The position numbers and the translations under genes are program-made. Below are positions 7,533 to 15,873 of a stretch of DNA of 32,414 nt, piece after piece. This DNA comes from Clostridiales bacterium (lineage in GTDB: Bacteria; Bacillota; Clostridia; Lachnospirales; Lachnospiraceae), in the NCBI GenBank assembly GCA_029012085.1, contig JAQXLK010000211.1, positions 1-32,414 on the forward strand, read 5' to 3'. Position 1 is the first letter of the stretch; each line of letters starts with the position of its first letter. A model generated the notes under the pieces. That model was not told where the DNA came from. It saw nothing but the letters and a program-made list of their open reading frames with translations, and searched no databases.

Positions 7533-8531
7533 TCATCTCCGTATCAGCGTCTCAGCCTCCTGATACAGCTGCTTTGCAAGCCATGCCGGTTCTATCACCT
7601 GAACCTCCGGTCCAAATCCACGAATCCAACGTATCACATCCGGTGCGATTGCCGTTTCCCCATAAAAATACAATCCTTTTTCTGTTTCCTCTAATCGTTT
7701 GCTTCGTTTCGCTTCATATTCTTTCACATAACGAATGCTCTCTCCCGTAAATAAAAGTACCAGTTCCTCTACCTTCTCACCTGAAAGCTTAAGGAATGTC
7801 TCGTTTTTCTTTGCAAATTCTGACAACTCTTTCTCCAAATCAAATTTTACATCCAGCACTTCCATTTTCTGAATTCTTGACAACCGGAACCGTCTCACTT
7901 CCTTTCGAAGCTCACAATATCCCTCCACACAAAGATAGGAGTCTATTAATAATAACTGATACGGATGCACTACGCGTCTGGTGCTTTCATCACTAGAGAA
8001 GCTGTAATACTCAATCTCTATTTTATTCTGATTATCAATGGCATTTTGTATCATTTTTTCCACATCAGCATTAATCACATCCCGACTGTCATTCCGTATC
8101 CCTGCATGTTTAAAATGACTTCCCAATGCGTCAAACTGCAGCTTGTTAAGGGATGCTGATTGTTCTACAATCTTATCAATGAAGGAAATTGCATGGCTGC
8201 CCATCCGCAAATGACTGTATTCTTTTAACATTTCCTTTGTAAATGCAAGCGATGCCAAGTCCTCAATGGTAAAATCCACATTCTTAAGCGTATACTTATC
8301 CGCAAAATAATAAGTCTTGCCGCCTCGTTCCTCTTCCCCAATTCCATAATTTAATGACAGCTCATCAATGTCCCTTGTAATTGTCCGCCTGCTTACATCA
8401 ATCCCCCAGTTATGCAGGCGCTGTCTTATCTCCTCCGCCTGATAACCCTTGGGATTCTCCGATAGCAGCGATAAAATATATATCTGTCTTTGCGATACGG
8501 ATGTATCTTTTCCTTTTCTCTCTTCTACCAT
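7533..8531 (-). CDS. HTH-WYL domain transcriptional regulator
   Basis: This is a DNA-binding regulator of 332 residues. The N-terminal winged helix (about 13-75) reads RQIYILSLLSENPKGYQAEEIRQRL and DVSRRTITRDIDEL. The ligand-sensing WYL domain begins near 160 (NQNKIEIEYYSFSSDE). Its core appears as HPYQLLLIDSYLCVEGYC, with Ser in place of the usual Trp of W-Y-L. A WCX-like C-terminal domain ends the protein (APDVIRWIRGFGPEVQVIEPAWL). An AAGGAG site precedes the ATG. It is the last gene of the cluster beginning with the ClC channel, 78 bp after the GH3 gene, so it may be co-transcribed or separately expressed. Targets and ligand are unknown. Confidence 0.88.
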   Translation of the reverse strand: MVEERKGKDTSVSQRQIYILSLLSENPKGYQAEEIRQRLHNWGIDVSRRTITRDIDELSLNYGIGEEERGGKTYYFADKYTLKNVDFTIEDLASLAFTKEMLKEYSHLRMGSHAISFIDKIVEQSASLNKLQFDALGSHFKHAGIRNDSRDVINADVEKMIQNAIDNQNKIEIEYYSFSSDESTRRVVHPYQLLLIDSYLCVEGYCELRKEVRRFRLSRIQKMEVLDVKFDLEKELSEFAKKNETFLKLSGEKVEELVLLFTGESIRYVKEYEAKRSKRLEETEKGLYFYGETAIAPDVIRWIRGFGPEVQVIEPAWLAKQLYQEAETLIRR

Positions 8532-8609
8532 ATGTTCTTCTCCTTATTACTTCCTAATTCACAGATTACTCTTCGATACACAGCTTCAGACCAATCTGTA
8601 AAATTAACA

Positions 8610-9821
8610 CTAATCCATTGTAATCAAATTATGTTTCATCTTCATCCGCAGTACTCTTTTTACAGAATGGTCGATTTGTTCTTCCGTAATTCTCCCCTCA
8701 GCCAGAGCCTTTTTTGCTCCCTTTAGCGATGCTGGAAAATCTGCCGAAAAAATCATATCATTTCCCGCTGCAAATGCCGCCCCCGATGCCTCTTCTAACG
8801 TCATCTGGCTTAGTACCGCCTGCATATTTAAATCATCTGCAATCACAACTCCGTCAAACTGAAACTCGTTCCGTAAATATTCATGTACCTTTGAGGACAA
8901 CGATGCCGGTCTTTCCTTATCCACAGCACTCATCACCAGATGAGATACCATTACCATATCCGCCCCTGCCTGCAAACCTGCTTCAAAGGGAAGAAAATCC
9001 ACCTGTTTAAAGCTATCCAGACTACGCGCATCCTGTATATAGCTGCGATGGGTATTTCCGTTATTGCCGTATCCCGGAAAATGCTTTAAGCAGCTGATGA
9101 TATTCTCCTCTTCCATGGTTTCTGTCACAGTTTTCACATATTGAGACACAACCCCGGCATCACCACCTGCGGAACGCATATACATATAGGCCATCCTTTC
9201 CGTCACCACATCTGCAACCGGATCAAAATTCACATTAATGCCCATTAACTGTAACAGTTCTGCCTTTGTAACCGTCTCTTCTTTCACGGCATTCCAGTCT
9301 TTTTTGTTTCCAAGCTCTCTGGCACATTCAAATACCGGAATACCGTTATCCAAAAGACCGGAAACCCGGCTTACATCGCCACCTTCTTCATCCACGCCAA
9401 CAAGCAACGGATATTTCATAAAGGACTGCAGTGTATTCACCCGTTGTGACACCATTTCCTTCGTCTTTCCTTTAAAATCTACACCAAAAAATATAATCCC
9501 GCCCGGTTGTAACTGCCGCAAATTCTGTTCCGTTATATCCTTCTCATTTGTCAGAATCATTAACTGGGACAACTTCTGATCCATTGTCATCTTTGCAATA
9601 CAGGAATCAAGGAACTCCTCCTGTATTCTCTCCTGCTCCATTTTAAGCAGTACAGACTCCCGAATTCGTTCTACAGATACTTTTTTACCCTGCAGATTCA
9701 TTGTCTTAACAATAAAGGGTTCACAAAACGCCACACGGCTTCCAATACCCAAACCACTTTGCCACTGCAGGAATACAACAACTCCTAATATTAAAAAAAC
9801 AAAAAGCAATATCTTTTTCAT
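8610..9821 (-). CDS. Glycoside hydrolase family 3, beta-N-acetylhexosaminidase-like, membrane-anchored
   Basis: The predicted role is removal of N-acetylglucosamine from wall fragments outside the membrane. A signal or anchor occupies residues 3-22, and the GH3 TIM barrel about 75-385. NagZ-type landmarks are LLVGVDEEGGDVSRV near 140, KHFPGYG at 246, and the nucleophile region VVIADDLNMQAV with the Asp pair at 329-330. In NagZ enzymes the acid/base is a D-S-H or D-T-H dyad. Here it reads N256-T-H258, so the dyad aspartate is replaced by asparagine (codon AAT). Activity may be reduced or altered. The ATG at 9821 has GAGGT upstream and is preferred to the TTG at 9833. It lies 31 bp after the transglutaminase gene. 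Confidence 0.85.
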   Translation of the reverse strand: MKKILLFVFLILGVVVFLQWQSGLGIGSRVAFCEPFIVKTMNLQGKKVSVERIRESVLLKMEQERIQEEFLDSCIAKMTMDQKLSQLMILTNEKDITEQNLRQLQPGGIIFFGVDFKGKTKEMVSQRVNTLQSFMKYPLLVGVDEEGGDVSRVSGLLDNGIPVFECARELGNKKDWNAVKEETVTKAELLQLMGINVNFDPVADVVTERMAYMYMRSAGGDAGVVSQYVKTVTETMEEENIISCLKHFPGYGNNGNTHRSYIQDARSLDSFKQVDFLPFEAGLQAGADMVMVSHLVMSAVDKERPASLSSKVHEYLRNEFQFDGVVIADDLNMQAVLSQMTLEEASGAAFAAGNDMIFSADFPASLKGAKKALAEGRITEEQIDHSVKRVLRMKMKHNLITMD

Positions 9822-9852
9822 TTTATACCTCAATCTTTAAACTCTCATCTTT

Positions 9853-12291
9853 TTATCTTAGGAATAATTTCACTTTCTTACTCCAGCGAGCCCCTTTCCA
9901 AATAGCTTTTCTGATTTCTCTTAATATTTCTTCCGTTTCACTAAGCTGGTCTTTCGGTATCTCCTGTCTGCTAAAGCTCATCCGTTCCAGCCGTTCACAT
10001 AACGTTTCACAATCCATCTCCACCTGATATTCCGACTTCATATATATGAGCTGTTCCATATGGCTCTTATAGTATGCAAAGGATACATCACAGACACGAA
10101 TCATCTCGCACACATCCGCATAATATGCAACTAATGCCTCTGTCTCGTCTGCCTGATGACATCTTCGAAAACGCTTCCATTTTTGCAAACCGATTCTTGT
10201 CATATTCCATCCAATCAATGCAAAGGCAATCACAAAAATGACATATCCCATCCAGTAATACTTCTTTATGTCGATACCCGTCCGGTTTTCATTCCCATTC
10301 TCTCCTCCATTGTAGGAACCGTTATTCCAAAAATCAGTAAATGCAGACCAGAAGTCACCATCTTCTTCTGTTTCCATGCTGCTCGGAGTCACCTCCACAA
10401 CCTTCCAGCCAAAGCCTTGTATATAGATTTCTACCCATGCATGAGCCATTGCATCCGTCACCTCAACATCCAGCACTGCCGATTCACCCACCGCAGAATA
10501 TCCCTTATAATAGTCTGCATACTTTTTTTCCGCATTCATATCAGATGCCAGCGCTGTCTCATAAGGAATCACATAACCCTCCACATATCTTGCCGGTATC
10601 CCCATCTGCCGGAAAATCAATGTTGCAGCCGAAGCAAAATGCGCACAATATCCCTTACGATTCTTTGTCAAAAAATAGTTGATAAAATCTTTATTTCCCG
10701 GCGTTGCTCCCGGTTTTAACGTATATGGTATATTTTCCTGAAAATACTCTCTCACAGTGTCTGCAATCTCATTTTCTGTCATGGTACTCTTTAAACCAAT
10801 TTTTTCACACTCCGCCTGAATGACATTCTTATTCTTATCCGGTACATCCAAAAAAACAGCATCCACTTGTGAAACATCAATCGCAGCCGGTCTCGACTGC
10901 CCAAGACCATCTTCCCATACAACCTTTGGATAGAAACAATATGATGTTTCCTGCTCTAACTTAAGACCCTGCGCCGTTGGCAGCAGACTATGATTTTCAT
11001 ATATAGAATAATGATCAAACACAGTATAATATGGATAATACAGATATTCCGTGCTGGCTCCTACATTTTCCACATCCATTATGGCATATGCACTATGATT
11101 CTTTCCCTGCACACGCTCTTCCCGCAGGTGTTCTGCTTCTTTTTTGAGACTCTCCTCTTCAAAAATCTCCACGTCATCCGTGTTACCACTGGCATCATAA
11201 AGACTCTCCCATTGGTTATCACCATATTCTCCACCGGTAAATGCCTTTAAATACACAGTTTCATTACTATATGGTGCATAGGATACAACTAAATCCGTCC
11301 GATAATCCGGTCGGACACTGGATACACCGCCAAGCTTACCGCCACTCATCCCGCCTGTTGACGAATAATGATTATACATTCCTTCAAAACCCAGCAGAAT
11401 AAAATTTCCAATCATTTCCCTTGTCTCTTCCCGCAGTTTATCTTCCTTGAACATAGTTGAAAATCTTCCGGATGGAACAAGCATCTCCAGCAAAAGAACC
11501 ATTCCAAAGAAAAGAATTGCAAAGGTAATTAAAATCTGCCGAAAAATCCCTGCATCCTGTGTATAAGAAACCCTGTCCTTTTTTAATCCCCGCACTCTGA
11601 ACGGTTTTTCCCATGCAAAAACCACAAAATGACCATTTCCTTTAAAAACAATGACCGCCAAATATCCCACACAAAACGCAATCAGATAAAATGGTCCCGG
11701 CGGCAGCATCATATACAAAGGAATCAGCAAAACCGGCATCGTAAACAAAATCGTCCACGCAATACTCATGGTAGAATACATCCATATATTTAAAATCATA
11801 ATAAGTACCATTCCAAGAAATATTGCCACTACAGCTACAGTCTGATAATCATTATGAACCTGCACTTCATATTCTCTTACACCGGATAATTCAAAAAAAC
11901 TCTGGGCGCGCTGTAAAACCGTGTTCACAATCACATAAAAACCGGAATTTGCGTGAATCCGAAGAATATAGATGGCTCCTACAAATGCACCAAAAAACAG
12001 AATATATCCCAAGTCACGGTATATCATTTTCGGTGCTGCGTATAAAAACGAAAAATAAGCAGAAAGCAGAAGATAAAACACCACTACCATTCCAATATTA
12101 TAAGAAATCCCAAAGGCAGACAAAAAGCCTCCAACCGAACCAAATACCAGTAAAAATACAATGAGGGAACGCAGAAAACAATTCCATACAACATGTCCAT
12201 TGTCAAAGTCCGGTTTCTTTAGATAAATTCCATTTGCCAGAAAAATATCCCCATTATGCAGTTCGTTTTTTTTCTTTTTACCAAATAGCAT
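9853..12291 (-). CDS. Membrane transglutaminase-like protein (TgpA / DUF3488-DUF4129 type)
   Basis: This polytopic protein has 812 residues. About six to seven membrane helices cover residues 25-230, with another near 265. A large extracytoplasmic part follows (about 285-665). Within it the transglutaminase-core fold shows KGYCAHFASAATLIFRQMGIPARYVEGYV with the cysteine near 549, AHAWVEIYI with the histidine near 618, and a third-position VEVTPSS where many relatives have Asp. One more helix near 680 leads to a cytoplasmic DUF4129-like tail. The start at 12291 is chosen because AAGAAGGGG precedes this ATG; the frame is open to a TTG at 12333. MoxR-DUF58-TgpA is a recognised gene set across bacteria, and its biochemical reaction is poorly defined. 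Confidence 0.9.
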   Translation of the reverse strand: MLFGKKKKNELHNGDIFLANGIYLKKPDFDNGHVVWNCFLRSLIVFLLVFGSVGGFLSAFGISYNIGMVVVFYLLLSAYFSFLYAAPKMIYRDLGYILFFGAFVGAIYILRIHANSGFYVIVNTVLQRAQSFFELSGVREYEVQVHNDYQTVAVVAIFLGMVLIMILNIWMYSTMSIAWTILFTMPVLLIPLYMMLPPGPFYLIAFCVGYLAVIVFKGNGHFVVFAWEKPFRVRGLKKDRVSYTQDAGIFRQILITFAILFFGMVLLLEMLVPSGRFSTMFKEDKLREETREMIGNFILLGFEGMYNHYSSTGGMSGGKLGGVSSVRPDYRTDLVVSYAPYSNETVYLKAFTGGEYGDNQWESLYDASGNTDDVEIFEEESLKKEAEHLREERVQGKNHSAYAIMDVENVGASTEYLYYPYYTVFDHYSIYENHSLLPTAQGLKLEQETSYCFYPKVVWEDGLGQSRPAAIDVSQVDAVFLDVPDKNKNVIQAECEKIGLKSTMTENEIADTVREYFQENIPYTLKPGATPGNKDFINYFLTKNRKGYCAHFASAATLIFRQMGIPARYVEGYVIPYETALASDMNAEKKYADYYKGYSAVGESAVLDVEVTDAMAHAWVEIYIQGFGWKVVEVTPSSMETEEDGDFWSAFTDFWNNGSYNGGENGNENRTGIDIKKYYWMGYVIFVIAFALIGWNMTRIGLQKWKRFRRCHQADETEALVAYYADVCEMIRVCDVSFAYYKSHMEQLIYMKSEYQVEMDCETLCERLERMSFSRQEIPKDQLSETEEILREIRKAIWKGARWSKKVKLFLR

Positions 12292-12363
12292 ATTGTATCC
12301 CCTTCTTACAATGTCCAAAACCCCTATTTCCAAAGCTGTTTGCTTTCATAGCAGTGCTGCAAT

Positions 12364-13428
12364 TCAACTTCCTCTAAGCACTGCCACCGTCTGCTGATTA
12401 CCATAAACGGCATCTGCCTCTTCTTTACCATCTGCATAGCCAATGTAAAGATAACTGCCCTCCCGCGACACGACCTGTTTAAATAATTCTTCCACCTTTC
12501 CGATTTCCCCATAACTTCTGTCATATAAAACAGTGGAAATCCACTCTTTACGCTCCACCTCGCTGCCAATATACGTACCCACCAGTTCTCCTTTATTGGT
12601 ACTATAATAATAGATTGTAAATGGAAGATTAAACGACACAAATGCTTTCGTCATACCGTCTGCCAAATCCAGGATGGACTCTAACCGCATTTCTTCGTCA
12701 TTTGCAAGTTCAACCAACACACTTAACTGCATGGCGGAAACACTGACCCGCTCCTTTACCATAAGCTCATCCTTCTTAACCGACAGCTTCCAGTGAATAT
12801 TTTGTAGCTTATCTCCCGGTATATACTCCCGGATTCCACTGATTTCCGAAAAATCAAAGCCCTTTTCCTTACTCTCCATGGCTTCCGACACGCCTTTCAT
12901 ATAAAGCTGTCCTGCCTCCCGGTGACATTCTTCCCCTTTTGGAAAAACCACACATTCCGCTTCCCTGTTCACCGGAATTGTAACCTCCATGATACCGGAT
13001 AAATCCATAAGTCGGATTTCCTCTGCCCTGACTACAAATCTTCCACAGCATTCCATTTCCACCGGATACATAACCTCCGTAGGCTTTTTTGCACGAACCG
13101 GCATATTAAGGTAATGGACACCTTCCTCCTGATAAAATGGATTTGCCACGCTTAGCTTTATGGTTGCATTTACCAAAGGAAACCATGTGGGATTGTCAAG
13201 CCTGAAATGAACCAAAAACTCGTCTTTCTTCCCCATGGGCTCTAAAGGTACCTTAATGTCTAATGACAGCTCCTGCTTTACTTTATAAAGCCCCCATATG
13301 CTGTAAACCGGAAAGCAGATAAGCCCTGCTAACAGCACAAAATTGATATAGCTGTGAAACACTACCATGATAAAGATATTGAATGCAATTACCAGTACAT
13401 ATCGTAAAATATTGCGGATTCTTCTCAT
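12364..13428 (-). CDS. DUF58 domain membrane protein (MoxR partner)
   Basis: The protein has 354 residues. Two helices near 8-45 anchor it. A beta-rich region follows, then the DUF58 signature at about 195-235: SEISGIREYIPGDKLQNIHWKLSV is split here as GIREYIPGD and NIHWK, followed by DELMVKE. DUF58 proteins carry a von Willebrand A-like fold and work with MoxR ATPases; they often sit beside transglutaminase proteins, as here. AAGGAG overlaps the moxR stop and lies about eight bases before the ATG; the gap to moxR is 12 bp. The 72 bp between this gene and the transglutaminase gene hold no clear terminator, so one transcript is likely. Confidence 0.9.
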   Translation of the reverse strand: MRRIRNILRYVLVIAFNIFIMVVFHSYINFVLLAGLICFPVYSIWGLYKVKQELSLDIKVPLEPMGKKDEFLVHFRLDNPTWFPLVNATIKLSVANPFYQEEGVHYLNMPVRAKKPTEVMYPVEMECCGRFVVRAEEIRLMDLSGIMEVTIPVNREAECVVFPKGEECHREAGQLYMKGVSEAMESKEKGFDFSEISGIREYIPGDKLQNIHWKLSVKKDELMVKERVSVSAMQLSVLVELANDEEMRLESILDLADGMTKAFVSFNLPFTIYYYSTNKGELVGTYIGSEVERKEWISTVLYDRSYGEIGKVEELFKQVVSREGSYLYIGYADGKEEADAVYGNQQTVAVLRGS

Positions 13429-13440
13429 ACGCTTCTCTCC

Positions 13441-14367
13441 TTAGGTACGAGGCACCTTAACCTCTGCAAACAATTCCATTAGCGCGTCTTTACCATTCTT
13501 CCCCTCAGCCCTTGCTTTGGTGCTTAGTTTTACCCTGTGACCTAATACATCAAAAAACACACTGCGTATATCCTCCGGTGTCACATAATCCCTACCGTTA
13601 AACACAGCCATTGCCTTTGCCATTCGAAGCAGGGCAATACTTCCTCTCGGACTTGCGCCCATGGAAAACAGTGGATTTGTTCGGGTTACTTCCACTAATG
13701 TTACGATATACTCATAAATGGAGTCATGAACAAACATATCATTTATCTCCTGGCGTAATGCAGTAAATTCCTCGACGGAAATGGCCTCCTGCAACAGGGA
13801 TAACGGTTTCTTCGCATTCTCCTTTAATATATCAATTGCCGCCTCATGCTCCGGATATCCCATAGAAAGACAAATCATAAAACGGTCAAGCTGGGATTCC
13901 GGAAGCATCTGCGTTCCGGATGATCCTAATGGATTCTCCGTTGCAATAACCGTAAATGGTGCCGGTAACGGTCTTGTCACACCATCCACCGTAACATTTC
14001 CCTCTTCCATAACCTCTAGTAAAGCGGACTGGGTCTTCGGTGATGTACGGTTAATCTCATCCGCTAAAAACAGATTACAATACACCGCTCCCTGCTGATA
14101 TTCAAAGGTTTTCGTATCCTGATTGTACATAGAAAATCCCACAATATCACTCGGCAGTACATCCGGTGTAAACTGCACCCGCTTATAACTTAACGCCATT
14201 GATTTTGCGATTGCCATAGCCAGGGTTGTCTTTCCCACACCGGGAATATCTTCCAACAGAATGTGTCCACCTGCAAGCATGGCTGCAAGCACCTTCTCTA
14301 TTACCTCATCCTTGCCTTTCACCGCTTTCTTAATCTCTTCTTTTACCTCTAACATTTTATTTCCCAT
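13441..14367 (-). CDS. MoxR family AAA+ ATPase
   Basis: This cytoplasmic AAA+ chaperone-like ATPase of 308 residues probably remodels or activates the DUF58/transglutaminase partners. Walker A is PGVGKTTLA at about 42-50. Walker B and its follow-on read FLADEINRTSPKTQSALLEVMEE near 100-122. Sensor 1 is in VIATENPLG near 137, and the arginine-rich MGASPRGSIALLR lies near 240. These match the AAA_3 and lid domains. The start at 14367 has AAAGGAAG upstream; earlier in-frame GTG and ATG codons near 14400 lack a ribosome site and would run into the ClC gene. The 32-bp gap to the ClC stop suggests co-transcription. Confidence 0.93.
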   Translation of the reverse strand: MGNKMLEVKEEIKKAVKGKDEVIEKVLAAMLAGGHILLEDIPGVGKTTLAMAIAKSMALSYKRVQFTPDVLPSDIVGFSMYNQDTKTFEYQQGAVYCNLFLADEINRTSPKTQSALLEVMEEGNVTVDGVTRPLPAPFTVIATENPLGSSGTQMLPESQLDRFMICLSMGYPEHEAAIDILKENAKKPLSLLQEAISVEEFTALRQEINDMFVHDSIYEYIVTLVEVTRTNPLFSMGASPRGSIALLRMAKAMAVFNGRDYVTPEDIRSVFFDVLGHRVKLSTKARAEGKNGKDALMELFAEVKVPRT

Positions 14368-14399
14368 AAATACTTCCTTTCTCCGTTTCTCACCAAGCA

Positions 14400-15713
14400 T
14401 CACATACGGGTATGACGGTTTACGTACTTTGCTTTATATTTTGAATACACAATGGTCTGATCCTTATACAAACTGTAATATCCGGAAGCTGCATAACTTA
14501 TGGATACCGCTATCAGATAGTATGACACACCTTCAAAGCCAAACAACTCAAAAGCAATTAGAATTGATGTAATCGGACAATTCGTCACCCCACAAAATAC
14601 TGCCGCCATTCCTGCTGCAGCACAAAGTGACGGGGAAAGCCCCAATAAACGTCCCATGGAACAGCCAAAGGTTGCTCCTATAAAAAAGGACGGTACAATT
14701 TCTCCACCTTTAAAGCCTGCCCGCATTGTGATGGCTGTAAGCACAATTTTCCAAAAAAATGCCGTCGGATTTGCCCTGCCATGTTCAATCGCATCCGTAA
14801 TTCCACCGATTCCGGCACCCATATAATCTGTTGTCTGAAGGCAGCAGGTAATCAGGATAATTACTATACTGGCAACTATTACTCTTACATATTTGTTCTT
14901 AAGTCTTTTTTGAAACACTACGCTTGTCTGCTTTAATGCCACACAAAAAATCACACTGATTACAGCACAGCCTACCGCTATGATTCCCATTTTCAATCCG
15001 GAAATCATGGTAAGCTGTGGAATCTTCGAAACATGAAACACCTCCGGATGAATGCCCAGTCCCGCTGCAAACTTGGCAGCAATCAATGACGAAATCACAC
15101 ATGGCACCAGTGCGGTATAATACATCACTCCTACACTTACAACCTCCATAGAAAAGATGGCAGCTGCCATAGGAGTCCCAAAAAGAGCCGCAAAAGCCGC
15201 ACTCATACCACTCATAACCATAACATGACGGTCCTGCTCATCTAACTTAAGCCATCTTCCTAACTGGTTTCCGATACTTCCACCCAGCTGAATGGCAGCA
15301 CCCTCACGTCCTGCCGAACCACCCACCAAATGGGTCAGTGCTGTGGAAATAAAAATCAACGGCGCTGAACGGAATGCCACATCATCCTTCGTCGTAATGG
15401 TGGAAAATACCTGATTTACCCCACCATCCTGCTTTCCAATCTTTTTATACAGAAACACAATAATAAGACCTGCCACGGGAAGAAACAAAAAAATCCAAAG
15501 ATGTCTCTCTCTAAACTCCGTTACTTTTGTCAATACAAAAGAAAATAAACTGCTGACTCCTCCCATGACAAAACCGGTTAAAATGGCCAACAAAATCCAC
15601 TTTAACAACGTGATTACATCCTGTTTGATTCTCCTAAAGTAATACTGCATCACAATAGAAAGACGGCTGTTACGGTCACCATCCGCTTCCTTCTCATTTA
15701 TCTGTTTTTTCAT
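14400..15713 (-). CDS. ClC family anion channel/transporter
   Basis: This integral membrane protein of 437 residues moves chloride or a related anion. ClC landmarks are visible: THLVGGSAGREGAAIQLGG with the gating glutamate at about 137, MSAAFAALFGTPMAAAIFSMEV near 170-190, and GATFGCSMGR near 335. The usual GSGIP serine segment of chloride transporters appears as QDGGVNQVF. The LTHL-GGSAGREG-x-x-Q pattern recalls the fluoride-exporting CLC-F subgroup, but a phylogeny is needed and no fluoride riboswitch is seen upstream. The ATG at 15713 has AGGAG six bases before it; a GTG at 15731 is less likely. Its promoter lies inside a long inverted repeat (15738-15790). Confidence 0.9.
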   Translation of the reverse strand: MKKQINEKEADGDRNSRLSIVMQYYFRRIKQDVITLLKWILLAILTGFVMGGVSSLFSFVLTKVTEFRERHLWIFLFLPVAGLIIVFLYKKIGKQDGGVNQVFSTITTKDDVAFRSAPLIFISTALTHLVGGSAGREGAAIQLGGSIGNQLGRWLKLDEQDRHVMVMSGMSAAFAALFGTPMAAAIFSMEVVSVGVMYYTALVPCVISSLIAAKFAAGLGIHPEVFHVSKIPQLTMISGLKMGIIAVGCAVISVIFCVALKQTSVVFQKRLKNKYVRVIVASIVIILITCCLQTTDYMGAGIGGITDAIEHGRANPTAFFWKIVLTAITMRAGFKGGEIVPSFFIGATFGCSMGRLLGLSPSLCAAAGMAAVFCGVTNCPITSILIAFELFGFEGVSYYLIAVSISYAASGYYSLYKDQTIVYSKYKAKYVNRHTRM

Positions 15714-15737
15714 TATGCTCTCCTGCCTCACTTCGTA

Positions 15738-15790
15738 AAATCCGCTATACTAATCGCTGGTATGCCCTCTGGCACTAGTATAGCGGATTT
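15738..15790. repeat. Perfect 15-bp inverted repeat between the GGDEF gene and the ClC gene
   Basis: AAATCCGCTATACTA (15738-15752) and TAGTATAGCGGATTT (15776-15790) are exact inverted repeats with a 23-base spacer. The spacer holds a smaller TGCC/GGCA hairpin. On the minus strand only four Ts follow, so it is a weak terminator for the upstream cyclase gene. The predicted ClC -10 box (15777-15782) lies inside one arm, which fits an operator better. Confidence 0.65.
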
Positions 15791-15805
15791 CTCAATAAAT
15801 TACAA
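15777..15805 (-). promoter_or_regulatory. Promoter of the ClC-MoxR cluster
   Basis: On the minus strand TTGTAA (15800-15805) is followed after 17 bp by TATACT (15777-15782). The -10 box is within the upstream arm of the 15-bp inverted repeat. RNA would start in the spacer, so the transcript would carry only the downstream arm. Confidence 0.5.
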
Positions 15806-15873
15806 TTTTGGTTGTATATCAAAAAGCTGCATACTACTTAATGTGTTACTGTAGGTCATATATCGAGATGATT

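Noticed and set aside
8532-8609. 7-bp inverted repeat ACAGATT/AATCTGT between the WYL and GH3 genes
   Set aside because: Too short and widely spaced to separate from chance, with no T run and no promoter overlap.
10156-10719. 187-codon plus-strand open frame opposite the transglutaminase gene
   Set aside because: Cys/His-rich composition typical of antisense frames; the minus-strand gene has clear domain motifs.
15714-15873. Fluoride riboswitch upstream of the ClC gene
   Set aside because: The conserved fluoride-aptamer segments are not visible; the structure is a simple inverted repeat over a promoter.
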